Under the pieces are notes generated by a model. That model had not been told where the DNA came from. It saw nothing but the letters and a program-made list of their open reading frames with translations, and did no database searches. A program made the translations under genes and the position numbers. This document shows, one piece after another, positions 42,262-53,154 of a stretch of 64,000 nt of DNA (positions are counted from its first letter, which is position 1; the number at the start of each line of letters is the position of its first letter). This DNA is from Xanthomonas sontii. Lineage in GTDB: Bacteria > Pseudomonadota > Gammaproteobacteria > Xanthomonadales > Xanthomonadaceae. The DNA lies in assembly GCF_040529055.1 (NCBI RefSeq), contig NZ_CP132342.1:372001-436000 (forward strand). Direction: 5' to 3'.

Positions 42262-43482
42262 TCAGCCGAGCGCGGCGTCCTGGTCCGCCGGGGACTGCAT
42301 CCGCGCCGCCGGCGCGGCGTCCGCCATCGCCGCCTCGACCCGCGGCAACGGCGCGGCGGCGACCAGGCAGGTGCCCAGGCCGCGCTCGGAGGCGATGCGC
42401 AGGCTGCCGCCCACCGCCTCCAGCCGCTCGCGCATGCTGCTCAGCCCGGTGCCCGGCTGCAGCGCGCCGCCGCGGCCGTCGTCGCGCAGTTCCAGCAGCG
42501 CCTGGCCGCGCTCGCACCACAGCCGCAACTGCGCGTGGCTGGCACGCGCGTGGCGCTGGATGTTGGTGGCGGCCTCGCGCAGCACCAGCGCGAACACCGT
42601 CTCCAGCTGTGGGCACGGCGGCAAGGCCTCGACCTGGTAGCGGAAGGTCACCCCCGACGATTCCAGCAGCAGCTTGGCCGAGGCGATCTCCGCCGCCAGC
42701 TGCGCCGCGCGGATCCCGCTGACCGCACGCCGCACTTGGCTCAGCGCCTCGCGTGCGACCTGGCCCACTTCCTCCATCTCGCGCTGCGCCGCGGCGGCGT
42801 CATGCGCGAGCAGGCGCGTGGCCAGGTCCGACTTCAATGCCACCAGCGACAGGGTGTGGCCGAGCAGGTCGTGCAGGTCGCGACCGATGCGCTCGCGCTC
42901 GGCCACCGCCGCCAGGCGCCGCACTTCCTCGTGGCTCAGGCGCAGCTGCGCCTCGCCGCGCGCACGGCGCTCGAAGCTGATGTTCATCAGCCCCACCGAC
43001 AGGCCGACCACCACCGCGCTGACCATGTACAGCGGCGACCAGCCGCGCATCGTCCAGGCCAATGCGAACGAGGCCAGCACCAGCAGCATCGCCGCCACCG
43101 CCCGCTTCGGCTCGAAGCAGAACGCCAGGAAGGCGCAGGCATAGATGATGTAGCACTGCGCGCCGGGGTTGTACGGCAGCACCACGAACGCCAGCGCCGC
43201 CATGCCGGCCACGCACCAGGGCAGGTAGCGCCGGTGGCGGTAGTAGGCCACGTAGTACAAGGCCAGGAACATCAGATAGCTGGCCAGCGTCGGCGGGAAC
43301 CAGTTGTGGAAGTAGTACGGCTCGTACAGCGGAGTGACGAACAGCCAGATCGACCACACCAGCGACAGCCACACGAACCAGTGGGTGCTGGGCTTGGCCG
43401 AGCTCCAGCCGATGCGGCGGGCGATCAGCGAGTCGGGCGAGGCGTGCAGCAAGGCGATCACGTCGGGCTCCCAGGGCGGCAC
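42262..43482 (-). CDS. Sensor histidine kinase (DesK-like, HisKA_3)
   Basis: Membrane histidine kinase of 406 residues. The N-terminal half has five or six hydrophobic segments (from about residue 36 to 165) with almost no periplasmic domain, so the signal may be sensed in the membrane, as DesK does. The dimerisation/phospho-acceptor motif is RERIGRDLHDLLGHTLS; the ATPase part has REAATNIQRHA (N box), DDGRGG and GTGLSSMRERL (G boxes). It lies between the response regulator and the ABC exporter on one strand. Confidence 0.92.
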   Translation of the reverse strand: MPPWEPDVIALLHASPDSLIARRIGWSSAKPSTHWFVWLSLVWSIWLFVTPLYEPYYFHNWFPPTLASYLMFLALYYVAYYRHRRYLPWCVAGMAALAFVVLPYNPGAQCYIIYACAFLAFCFEPKRAVAAMLLVLASFALAWTMRGWSPLYMVSAVVVGLSVGLMNISFERRARGEAQLRLSHEEVRRLAAVAERERIGRDLHDLLGHTLSLVALKSDLATRLLAHDAAAAQREMEEVGQVAREALSQVRRAVSGIRAAQLAAEIASAKLLLESSGVTFRYQVEALPPCPQLETVFALVLREAATNIQRHARASHAQLRLWCERGQALLELRDDGRGGALQPGTGLSSMRERLEAVGGSLRIASERGLGTCLVAAAPLPRVEAAMADAAPAARMQSPADQDAALG

Positions 43483-43561
43483 GGCCGCCGCAGCGCATAG
43501 CTTAGCGAAGGCGCCGGCGCGCGAAACCGCGCGGCGACGCCGGGATCGGCACGGCGCACCA

Positions 43562-44347
43562 TCAGCCGCGACGCAGGCGCCGCTGCGCCAGTGCGTAGAA
43601 CACCACCGTCACCGCCAGCAGCGCGATGACATGGCCGGCACTGCCGTGGCCGTCGCCCTGCCCGACCACGCGCAGCGCCATCTGGCCCAGGTGATAGGAC
43701 GGCCACAGCGGCGCCAGCGTGGTCAGCCACGCCGGCAGCAGCTGCAGCGGGATCCACAGCCCCGACAGGAACGCCATCGGCAGGTAGATCAGGTTGACCA
43801 GCGCCGGCGCACCGCTGCCGCCGGCGTAGGCGCCCAGCGCCAGCCCGATCGCGCAGAACGGCAGCGTGCCCAGCACGTCGACCAGCAGCAACCCGATCCG
43901 CTGCGCCGGCGTCAGCATCACCCCGCCGAGCAGCGCGGCCAGCGCCTGCAGCAAGACGCCGATCGCCAGCGCAAAGGCCATCGCCAGCGCGGTGCGCGCC
44001 AGCAGCAGGGCCAGCGGCGGCACCGGCATCGCCCGCTTCAGCGCGAGCAGGCCGCGCTCGCGGTCCAGGGCCAGGCCGACGCCGAACCCGAACAGGGCCG
44101 ACGCCATCACCCCGAACACGCTGTAGCTGGCCATCAGGTACACCGCCGCGTCGTGGCGCCCATGATTGAGCAGCACCCCGAACAGCAGGTAGAACAACGG
44201 CGGGAACAGCAGCGTGGGCAAGGCGAACGACGGCGTGCGCAGCCAGCGCAGCACCTCGTAGCGGATCTCGCGCAGCAGCAGCGCGCTCTGGTCGCGCAAC
44301 GACCAGACAGCCGCCGGGGAAGCAACGGACAGATCGATCGGATTCAT
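43562..44347 (-). CDS. ABC-2 type transporter permease
   Basis: Membrane subunit of an ABC exporter, 261 residues with six helices. Features are LLREIRYEVLRWLRTPSFALPTLLFP near the N-terminus and LVNLIYLPMAFLSGLWIPLQLLPAWL, where the ABC-2 signature lies. Its ATG overlaps the ATPase stop (ATGA). The cargo is unknown; relatives with a DesKR pair (YvfRS, DesT/NatB type) have been linked to antibiotics or lipids. Confidence 0.92.
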   Translation of the reverse strand: MNPIDLSVASPAAVWSLRDQSALLLREIRYEVLRWLRTPSFALPTLLFPPLFYLLFGVLLNHGRHDAAVYLMASYSVFGVMASALFGFGVGLALDRERGLLALKRAMPVPPLALLLARTALAMAFALAIGVLLQALAALLGGVMLTPAQRIGLLLVDVLGTLPFCAIGLALGAYAGGSGAPALVNLIYLPMAFLSGLWIPLQLLPAWLTTLAPLWPSYHLGQMALRVVGQGDGHGSAGHVIALLAVTVVFYALAQRRLRRG

Positions 44348-45246
44348 GCGGCCTCCGCACGGGTGATGGCGAGAAAGGCGTCGGCGAGGCCGGCACGGCG
44401 CACTTCCAGCGCCGTCAGCGCCGGATCGCCGGCGAGCAGCCGCGCCACCACCGGCTCGACCGGCTCGGCGACCACCTCCAGCACACCGTCGCGGCTCTCG
44501 GCGTGGCGCACCTGCGGCCACTGCGCCACCTGCGCCGCCGGCAGCGCGCTGCGGCAGCGGATGGTGCATTGTTCGAAGCGCGCACGCAGCTCGGCGACGC
44601 TGCCCTCGGCGATCAGCGTGCCGCGCTGCAGCACCGCCACCCGGTCGGCCAGCGCCTCGGCCTCTTCCAGATAGTGCGTGGTCAGCAGCACCGCGCAGCC
44701 GTCTGCGACCAGTTCGCGGATCGCCCGCCACAGGCCCTGCCGCGCCTCGATGTCCAGGCCGGTGCTGGGCTCGTCGAGGAACAGCACCCGCGGCCGCCCG
44801 CAGATCGCCATCGCGAATTGCACGCGGCGCTGCTGGCCGCCGGACAGTTGGCCGTAGCGGCGTGCCATCAACCCGTCCAACCCGGCCAGCGCCACGCAAT
44901 CGGCGACGCTGCGCGGCTGCGGGTAGTAGCCGCGCGCCTGCAGCAGCAGTTCGCCCACGCGCAGGGTGTCCGGCAGCCCGGCGGTCTGCAGCATCGCCCC
45001 GGCCTGGCGGCGTGCCGCCAGCGCCCGCGGATCCTGCCCGCACAGGCGCACGCTGCCGGCGTCGGGCGTCTGCAGCCCGAGCAGCAGGCTCACCGCGGTG
45101 CTCTTGCCGGCGCCGTTGGCGCCCAGCAACGCCAGCAACTGGCCGGGCCGCAGCTGCAGGTCGACGCCGTCGAGCGCGACCAGCGTCCCGTAGCGCTTGT
45201 GGACGCCGCTGAGCTGCGCCAGCGGCAACGCATCGTGATCGGGCAT
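44344..45246 (-). CDS. ABC exporter ATP-binding protein
   Basis: ATPase subunit of 300 residues. Walker A is GANGAGKST, the signature QLSGGQQRRVQFA, Walker B VLFLDEPSTGLD, and the H-loop TTHYLEEAEALADRV. After the ABC domain, a C-terminal part of about 80 residues (from CTIRCRSALP) is the regulatory extension common in NatA/CcmA-like exporters. It is first in the four-gene minus-strand unit with the permease, the kinase and the response regulator. Confidence 0.94.
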   Translation of the reverse strand: MPDHDALPLAQLSGVHKRYGTLVALDGVDLQLRPGQLLALLGANGAGKSTAVSLLLGLQTPDAGSVRLCGQDPRALAARRQAGAMLQTAGLPDTLRVGELLLQARGYYPQPRSVADCVALAGLDGLMARRYGQLSGGQQRRVQFAMAICGRPRVLFLDEPSTGLDIEARQGLWRAIRELVADGCAVLLTTHYLEEAEALADRVAVLQRGTLIAEGSVAELRARFEQCTIRCRSALPAAQVAQWPQVRHAESRDGVLEVVAEPVEPVVARLLAGDPALTALEVRRAGLADAFLAITRAEAA

Positions 45247-45496
45247 GGGACACTCCGGTGGTGGCAGGGAGTGCCTAGGCTGCGCCGCGGCGGAGTCGCC
45301 GCCCAGTGCGGCGCGTCAGCTGCAGTGGATGACATCTGTCACTGGCAGCCCCCGCACGATTGCCGCATGCTGCGATCCACGCCGAGGGGCGGCGTTCTCC
45401 CGCTACAGCGCATCGCAGAAAGTGACTTCCGGCCATGCCCACAGCGGCCGGTGGCTCGCACACTGCAGCGCGCCGACCGTTTCGTTCAAGGACACG

Positions 45497-46744
45497 ATGA
45501 GTACTTCCTCCGACCTGCTCAAGGAACTCCGTATCGACCGCAAGGCGCCGCCGAGCGAGCCGCCGTCGCGGCGCGGGCTGTGGATCGCCGTGGTGCTGCT
45601 GGTGGTGCTGCTCGCCCTGGGCGCCGGCGGCTGGTGGCTGTTCGGCCGCAGCAAGCCGCTGGAGGTGCGCACCGCCGCGGTGGTGGCGATCGCCCCCGGC
45701 AGCAGCAGCGCCTCGGTGCTGGACGCCAGCGGCTATGTGGTGGCGCGGCGCATGGCCACGGTCTCGGCCAAGATCACCGGCAAGGTCCGCGAGGTGCGCA
45801 TCGAGGAAGGCATGCGCGTGGAGGAAGGCCAGGTGATGGCGACGCTGGATCCGATCGACGCCAACGCGCAACGGGTGCTGTCGGCCTCGCAGCTGGAGGC
45901 GGCGCGCAGCCTGGTCGCCAACATGCAGGCGCAGGTGCGCCAGGCCGATGCCGACGCGCAGCGGCTGCAGACCCTGGCCGGCCAGCAACTGGTCTCGCGC
46001 TCGCAGTACGAGCAGGCCGTGGCGCAGCGCGATGCCCTGCGTGCGCAGTTGCAGAACGCGCAACGCAATGTGTCTGTGGCCGGCAACCAGCTGTCGATCT
46101 CCGACCTCAACGTCGACAACACCATCGTGCGTGCGCCGTTCTCCGGCGTGGTCACCGCCAAGGCGGCGCAGCCGGGCGAGATCGTCTCGCCGCTGTCGGC
46201 CGGCGGCGGCTTCACCCGCACCGGCATCGGCACCATCGTCGACATGGATTCGCTGGAGATCGAGGTCGAGGTGGGCGAGTCCTACATCGGCCGGGTCAAG
46301 CCGGGCATGCCGGTGGAGGCCACGCTCAACGCGTATCCGGACTGGAAGATCCCGGCCGAGGTGATCGCGATCATTCCCTCCGCCGACCGCGGCAAGGCGA
46401 CGGTGAAGGTGCGCGTGGCACTGAAGCAGAAGGACGCGCGGATCGTGCCGGAGATGGGCGTGCGGGTCAGTTTCCTGGAGGCGCCGCAGCCGCAGGCGCA
46501 GCACACGCCGCAGGGCGTGCGAGTGCCGGGCGCGGCGATCGTCAAGCGCGCCGGCCAGGATGTGGCGTTCGCGGTCAAGGAGGACAACACGGTCGAGCAG
46601 CGCGCGCTGAAGACCGGCATCGCCCTGGGCGACGACCGCCAGGTACTGTCCGGCCTGTCCGCCGGCGACACGGTGGTGCTGGATCCGCCAGAGGCCTTGC
46701 ATGCTGGCATGCAGGTGAAGACGGCGGAGGCCGCTGCGCAGTAG
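45497..46744 (+). CDS. Membrane-fusion (HlyD/RND-type) periplasmic adaptor
   Basis: Adaptor of a tripartite exporter, 415 residues. A single N-terminal helix (about 28-50) anchors it; next come a barrel-sandwich lipoyl half (VSAKITGKVREVRIEEGMRVEEGQVMATLD), a coiled-coil hairpin (about 120-190, with repeated Q/A/R heptads), the second lipoyl half (NTIVRAPFSGVVTAKAAQPGEIV) and beta-barrel/MP domains. Its natural partners are the MacB-like ATPase and permeases at 47645-50880; the 900 bp between them are filled by a large repeat. It is divergent from the ABC exporter at 43562-45246. Confidence 0.93.
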   Translation: MSTSSDLLKELRIDRKAPPSEPPSRRGLWIAVVLLVVLLALGAGGWWLFGRSKPLEVRTAAVVAIAPGSSSASVLDASGYVVARRMATVSAKITGKVREVRIEEGMRVEEGQVMATLDPIDANAQRVLSASQLEAARSLVANMQAQVRQADADAQRLQTLAGQQLVSRSQYEQAVAQRDALRAQLQNAQRNVSVAGNQLSISDLNVDNTIVRAPFSGVVTAKAAQPGEIVSPLSAGGGFTRTGIGTIVDMDSLEIEVEVGESYIGRVKPGMPVEATLNAYPDWKIPAEVIAIIPSADRGKATVKVRVALKQKDARIVPEMGVRVSFLEAPQPQAQHTPQGVRVPGAAIVKRAGQDVAFAVKEDNTVEQRALKTGIALGDDRQVLSGLSAGDTVVLDPPEALHAGMQVKTAEAAAQ

Positions 46745-46851
46745 CGCAACAAACAAGCACGCGCTGCGCACTGCACCAGCGCCTCGACGTCGCAGCTGTC
46801 CGATGTAGGTCAGTTTCAGCTGCGCCTGCCGCAGCCGAATCGATCAAGCTC

Positions 46852-47551
46852 CAGTTGTTGCTGTTGCTGTTGCTTTACCGCTGTTGCGGTTGCTTTTGCT
46901 CTACAGGGTTCCCTTCCGCAGCGGCGGATGGACCGGGGAAAAACCCGAAGGGCGGCGCACATGGATGTGCGCCGTTCGCGGCAGGGGCAGGATGCCCCTT
47001 CCGCGAATCCCCGGTCCATCCGCGGACCCGGAGCGCGTAGCGCGGAGGGCGCGAGGCAGGGCGCGCTTTCTTTTGGTTACCTTTTCTTTGCGCGAGCAAA
47101 GAAAAGTAACTCGCCCGAAAGGGCGAAAGCCTTTGCTCCAAGCTTTTGTGTCCGATGAGAAAAACTGTAGGAGCGGCGTTAGCCGCGACAAACGTAATTG
47201 GTCCATGGCTGTCGCGGCTGAAGCCGCTCCTACAATCCAGCGGTCGTCACCGTAGCAGCAAGAGCAAGAGCAAAGCTTTCGCCTTGCGGCGAGTTACTTT
47301 TCTTTGCTTGTGCAAAGAAAAGTAACCAAAAGAAAGCACACCCTGCCTACGCGCCCTCCGCGCTAACGCGCTCCGGGTCCGCGTCCAGCCCGGGGATCCG
47401 CGGAAGGGGCATCCTGCCCCTGCCGCGGACGGCGTACATCCATGTACGCCGCCCCTTCGGGGTTTTTCCCCGCGCTGGCCGCCGCTTCGGAAGGGAACCC
47501 GGCAAGTCAAAAGCAAGAACAACAGCAACGGCAGAAGCAACAGCAACAACT
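46852..47551. repeat. Approx. 700-bp imperfect inverted repeat
   Basis: The left arm (about 46852-47145) and right arm (about 47262-47551) are reverse complements with scattered changes. Both carry GGTTCCCTTCCG, ACATGGATGT, GGGGCAGGATGCCCC, GGAGCGCG and AAAGAAAAGTAAC in mirrored order. Several of these are themselves dyads. The arms enclose a REP-like hairpin at 47166-47236. It separates the adaptor gene from its presumed ABC partners. Confidence 0.85.
47166..47236. repeat. REP-like palindrome pair at the centre of the large inverted repeat
   Basis: GTAGGAGCGGCGTTAGCCGCGAC faces GTCGCGGCTGAAGCCGCTCCTAC (written here as two half-elements), each with its own inner dyad, forming a bulged stem of about 23 bp. 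Confidence 0.75.
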
Positions 47552-47644
47552 GCACTTGCAGCTGCAACCGCAACCGCAACCGTAAACCCCTCGCCCACCG
47601 GCGATCGCATCGCCTCCACCTCGTCCACCGCCAGGAACACCACC

Positions 47645-48334
<690 letters not shown>

Positions 48335-48347
48335 GCGAGGCGATGCC

Positions 48348-49505
48348 ATGAAGTATTTTTCGTTGATCTGGGCGCAACTGTTCCGCAGCAAGACGCGGAC
48401 AGTGCTGACCCTGTTCTCGGTGATCGTCGCGTTCCTGCTGTTCGGACTGCTCGACTCGGTGCGCGTCGCGTTCACCGCCGGCGGCTCGGTGGAAGGCGTC
48501 AACCGCCTGGTCGTGGCCTCGCGCCTGTCGATCACCCAGTCGCTGCCGGTGCGCCTGGAAGCGCAGATCCGCAGCGTGCCGGGCGTGCGCGACGTGACCT
48601 ATGCGATGTGGTTCGGCGGCATCTACAAGGATCCCAAGGATTTCTTCCCCAACTTCTCGGTGGCGCCGAACTTCTTCGACGTGTACAGCGAGTACGAGAT
48701 GCCGCCGGAGCAGCTCAAGGCGTTCCGCGACACCCGCACCGGTGCGGCGGTGGGCGAGGCGCTGGCGAAGAAGAACGGCTGGAAGGTCGGCGACGTGATC
48801 CCGCTGCAGGCCACCATCTTCCCGCGCGGCGGCAGCAACGACTGGCCGCTGGAACTGAAGGCGATCTTCCGCGCCAAGGACCGCGCCAACGTGCAGGCGG
48901 AGAACCAGTTGATGATGAACTGGAAATACTTCGACGAGAGCAACGACTACATCAAGGGCCGGGTCAGCTGGTACACGGTGCGGCTGGACAACCCCGAGCA
49001 CGCCTCGCGCGTGGCGCAGGCGATCGATGCGCTGTCGGCCAACTCCGACCACGAGACCAAGTCGCAGACCGAGTCGGCATTCCAGCAGGCCTTCGTCAAG
49101 CAGTTCGCCGACATCGGCCTGATCGTCACCTCGATCATGGGCGCGGTGTTCTTCACCCTGGTGCTGCTGACCGGCAACACCATGGCGCAGGCCGTGCGCG
49201 AACGCATTCCGGAACTGGCCACGCTCAAGACCCTGGGCTTCCAGGACCGCACCGTGCTGACCCTGGTGATCGTCGAGTCGGTGCTGCTGATCGTGCTCGG
49301 CGGCCTGCTCGGCATGGCGCTGGCGGCGGCGGCGATCCCGGTGCTGGCCAGCGCCAGCCGCGGCGCACTGCCGGTGCACGCGGTGCCGCTGCAGACCTGG
49401 CTGATCGGCACGGCGCTGATGCTGGTCATCGGCGTGGTGGTCGGCCTGCTGCCGGCGCTGCGCGCGCAGCGGCTGAAGATCGTCGACGCCCTGGCCGGGC
49501 GCTGA
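48348..49505 (+). CDS. FtsX/MacB-type ABC permease (first)
   Basis: A 385-residue permease with one N-terminal helix (about 18-40), a periplasmic MacB_PCD-like domain (about 45-255) and three C-terminal helices (about 262-285, 305-335, 350-368). Features are FRSKTRTVLTLFSVIVAFLLFG at the start and AVRERIPELATLKTLGFQDRTVL with GLLPALRAQRLKIVDAL at the end. It would pair with the second permease as a heterodimer under the shared ATPase. Confidence 0.94.
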   Translation: MKYFSLIWAQLFRSKTRTVLTLFSVIVAFLLFGLLDSVRVAFTAGGSVEGVNRLVVASRLSITQSLPVRLEAQIRSVPGVRDVTYAMWFGGIYKDPKDFFPNFSVAPNFFDVYSEYEMPPEQLKAFRDTRTGAAVGEALAKKNGWKVGDVIPLQATIFPRGGSNDWPLELKAIFRAKDRANVQAENQLMMNWKYFDESNDYIKGRVSWYTVRLDNPEHASRVAQAIDALSANSDHETKSQTESAFQQAFVKQFADIGLIVTSIMGAVFFTLVLLTGNTMAQAVRERIPELATLKTLGFQDRTVLTLVIVESVLLIVLGGLLGMALAAAAIPVLASASRGALPVHAVPLQTWLIGTALMLVIGVVVGLLPALRAQRLKIVDALAGR

Positions 49506-49569
49506 GCCCGCCCCTTCTCTCCAGCACAGCGATGCCACGGACGGCGACGCAGACCCGAGGAACAACGCA

Positions 49570-50880
<1,311 letters not shown>

Positions 50881-51030
50881 CGCCAGGACTGAACGCGCCG
50901 GGCCGGGACCGCTGTCCCGGCCCGGCCCAATGGCGGCTGACGCGTCATCGTTCCGTCATCGAAACGCGGTAGAACGGCCGCCGCCGAGGCGCTAGCCTGC
51001 GCGGCCATTTGGTTCCACGCCGCCACGCCC

Positions 51031-52173
51031 ATGTCCTCGCGCCTGCGCCTGCTGCTCGTCCTCTGCGCCAGCCTGTGGCTGAGCGCCTGCTCTTCCACCT
51101 CGCTCAGCGACCGCCTGGTCGCGCCGGGCGGCGTGTCGCCGTTGATGGACGAGGAGCGCATCCAGAGCCTGCTGGCGACCCTGCCCAACCGCAGCGGCCA
51201 CGTGGTGGTGCCCGGCGGCATCCCGATCTTCTGGCGCGCCATCGACCCGGGCGACTACCACATGCGCTACCGCTACGAGCACGCCGGCCGCGATGCCAGC
51301 GGCCACGAGCACGCCGATTTCGCCATGGACGTGGCCACCCCGGCGCCCGCCTCGCACATGGCCCCGCGCGGCACCGTGGTGCTGCTGCACGGCTGGATGA
51401 TGGACGGCGACTCGCTGCTGCCGTGGTCGCTGGACCTGGCCCAGGCCGGCTACCGCAGCATCAGCATCGACCTGCGCAACCACGGCCGCTCCGGCGGCGG
51501 CCCGGCCGGCTACGGCACCCGCGAGTCCGACGACGTGGTCGCGGTGATCCGCGCCCTGCGCGCCAGCGGCGAGGTGCAGGGCCCGGTGTACCTGTTCGGC
51601 GTGTCCTACGGCGCGGCCACCGCGCTGTTCGCCGCGCAGAAGCTCGGCGACCAGGTCGACGGCGTGGTCGCGATGGAATCCTTCGCCAACGCCGGCCGCG
51701 GCATCCGCGACATGATCCCGCACATGCTCGCCAGCCGCCCGCGCGGCTGGATGGCCAGCGCGGCGATGGACCTGGCGCGCTGGCGCTACGGCGGGCAGAA
51801 CCTGGATGCGGTGATCGCCAACGCCAACCAGCGCCTGGCGCTGAACCTGGACCAGGTCGACGTCACCGCCGCCGCGCGCGCCGCACCGGCCTGCGTGCTG
51901 CTGCTGCACGGCAGCGCCGACCAGCACATCCCGGTGGCGCACGGCCGCCTGCTGGCGCTGGACGCCCCGCACGCGCACTACCTGGAGATGCCCGGCGAGA
52001 ACCACCTGAGCCTGCCGATGCGGCTGGATCTGCTGGCGCCGACCGTGGAGGATTGGTTCGCCGACCTGCAGTCGCCGAGCCATGGCGGCCGCTGCCCACA
52101 GCCGCTGCCGCCGCGCGCGGACCCCGAGCTGCAGCTGACCGGTGGGCCGGCCGCGAGCGGTAGCCGCGGCTAA
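51031..52173 (+). CDS. Lipoprotein alpha/beta hydrolase
   Basis: Lipid-anchored hydrolase of 380 residues. The signal peptide ends in lipobox LSAC (C20). The catalytic triad is Ser in LFGVSYGAAT, Asp in HGSADQHIPVAHG and His in PGENHLSLPM; the oxyanion segment is VVLLHGWMMDGDSLLPW. It is probably an esterase or lipase-like enzyme in the periplasm; the substrate is unknown. The C-terminus is Pro/Gly-rich. It reads away from the ABC permease genes, and an inverted GGGATT repeat pair follows the stop. Confidence 0.9.
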   Translation: MSSRLRLLLVLCASLWLSACSSTSLSDRLVAPGGVSPLMDEERIQSLLATLPNRSGHVVVPGGIPIFWRAIDPGDYHMRYRYEHAGRDASGHEHADFAMDVATPAPASHMAPRGTVVLLHGWMMDGDSLLPWSLDLAQAGYRSISIDLRNHGRSGGGPAGYGTRESDDVVAVIRALRASGEVQGPVYLFGVSYGAATALFAAQKLGDQVDGVVAMESFANAGRGIRDMIPHMLASRPRGWMASAAMDLARWRYGGQNLDAVIANANQRLALNLDQVDVTAAARAAPACVLLLHGSADQHIPVAHGRLLALDAPHAHYLEMPGENHLSLPMRLDLLAPTVEDWFADLQSPSHGGRCPQPLPPRADPELQLTGGPAASGSRG

Positions 52174-52181
52174 GCCGGGGG

Positions 52182-52268
52182 AGTCGGGAGTCGGGATTGG
52201 GGATTCGTAACAGCGGGCTGCGCTGCTTCTGCTCTTGCGAATCCCCAATCCCTAATCCCTAATCCCCG
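52182..52268. repeat. Inverted pair of GGGATT/AATCCC arrays
   Basis: GGAGTCGGGATTGGGGATTC faces GAATCCCCAATCCCTAATCC across about 40 bp, so a transcript could form a long hairpin. The right array overlaps the end of rarD and supplies its last codons and its TAG stop. Confidence 0.85.
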
Positions 52269-53154
52269 CTCGCCGCCACAAGCTCTCTCCGGCGAACAAC
52301 AGCAACCCGATCCAGATCGCGGCAAAGCCGATCGCCTTGCCCGCGTCGAACGGCTCGCGGAAGAACCACACGCCCAGCAGCAGCTGCAGGCTCGGCGCGA
52401 TGTACTGCAGCAGCCCCACCAGCGACAGCGGGATGCGCCGCACGCCGTAGGCGAAACCGATCAGCGGCACCGCGGTGACCACGCCGCCGAATGCCAGCAG
52501 CAGGTCGTTGCGCCAGCCCCAGCCGCCGACGAAGCCGCCGCCGTGGCCGGCCTCGCCCCACAGCACGAAGCCCAGCGCCGGCAGGAACAGGTACAGGCTC
52601 TCCACCCCCAGCCCGGCCACCGCATCCACCTGCACCAGCTTGCGCAACATGCCGTACAGCCCGAACGAGCCGGCCAGGCCCAGCGCGATCCATGGCAGCG
52701 TGCCGGCGTCGACGGTCAGCCAGGCCACGCCGAGCGCGGCGCAGGCCACCGCCAGCCACTGCAGCGGACGCAGCCGCTCGCGCAGCACCAGCACCCCGAG
52801 CAGCACGTTGACCAGCGGATTGATGAAGTAGCCCAGGCTGGTCTCGATCACATGGCCGGCATTGACCGCCCAGATGTACAGGCCCCAGTTGAAGGCGATC
52901 GCCAGGCTGCTCAGCGCCAGCGTGGCCAGCGCGCGCGGCTGCGCGGCGATGCGCCGCCACCACTGCAGGCGTGCGCTGTACACCAGCCAGGCCACCACCA
53001 GCAGCGTGCTCCAGACGATGCGGTGGGCGATGATGTGCGGCGACGGCACCGCCTGCAGCAGGTGCCAGTACACCGGCACCACGCCCCACAGCGCGAAGGT
53101 CGCCGCGGTGATCCACAGGCCGCGCCGGGCCTCCTGCGCGGCGACCGCGGTCAT
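52252..53154 (-). CDS. rarD: RarD-like EamA transporter
   Basis: Inner-membrane drug/metabolite transporter of 300 residues with ten helices. RarD features are GLWITAATFALWGVVPVYWHLLQAVPSPHIIAHRIVWS, NWGLYIWAVNAGHVIETSLGYFINPLVNVLLG and GLLQYIAPSLQLLLGVWFFRE. The substrate is unknown. Its ATG overlaps the stop of the preceding EamA gene (ATGA). The end is unusual: the final residues AGIRD and the TAG lie in a GGGATTA repeat array, so the repeat defines the C-terminus. Confidence 0.93.
   Translation of the reverse strand: MTAVAAQEARRGLWITAATFALWGVVPVYWHLLQAVPSPHIIAHRIVWSTLLVVAWLVYSARLQWWRRIAAQPRALATLALSSLAIAFNWGLYIWAVNAGHVIETSLGYFINPLVNVLLGVLVLRERLRPLQWLAVACAALGVAWLTVDAGTLPWIALGLAGSFGLYGMLRKLVQVDAVAGLGVESLYLFLPALGFVLWGEAGHGGGFVGGWGWRNDLLLAFGGVVTAVPLIGFAYGVRRIPLSLVGLLQYIAPSLQLLLGVWFFREPFDAGKAIGFAAIWIGLLLFAGESLWRRAGIRD

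Larger units (their letters stand above)
46745..47644. other. Gene-free region filled by a large inverted repeat
   Basis: No supported gene in 900 bp. It consists mostly of two imperfectly complementary arms with a REP-like hairpin at the centre, plus simple CAA/CAG-rich sequence at the outer ends (GTTGCT at 46855-46905, CAACAG/CAACCG at 47518-47585). Confidence 0.8.
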
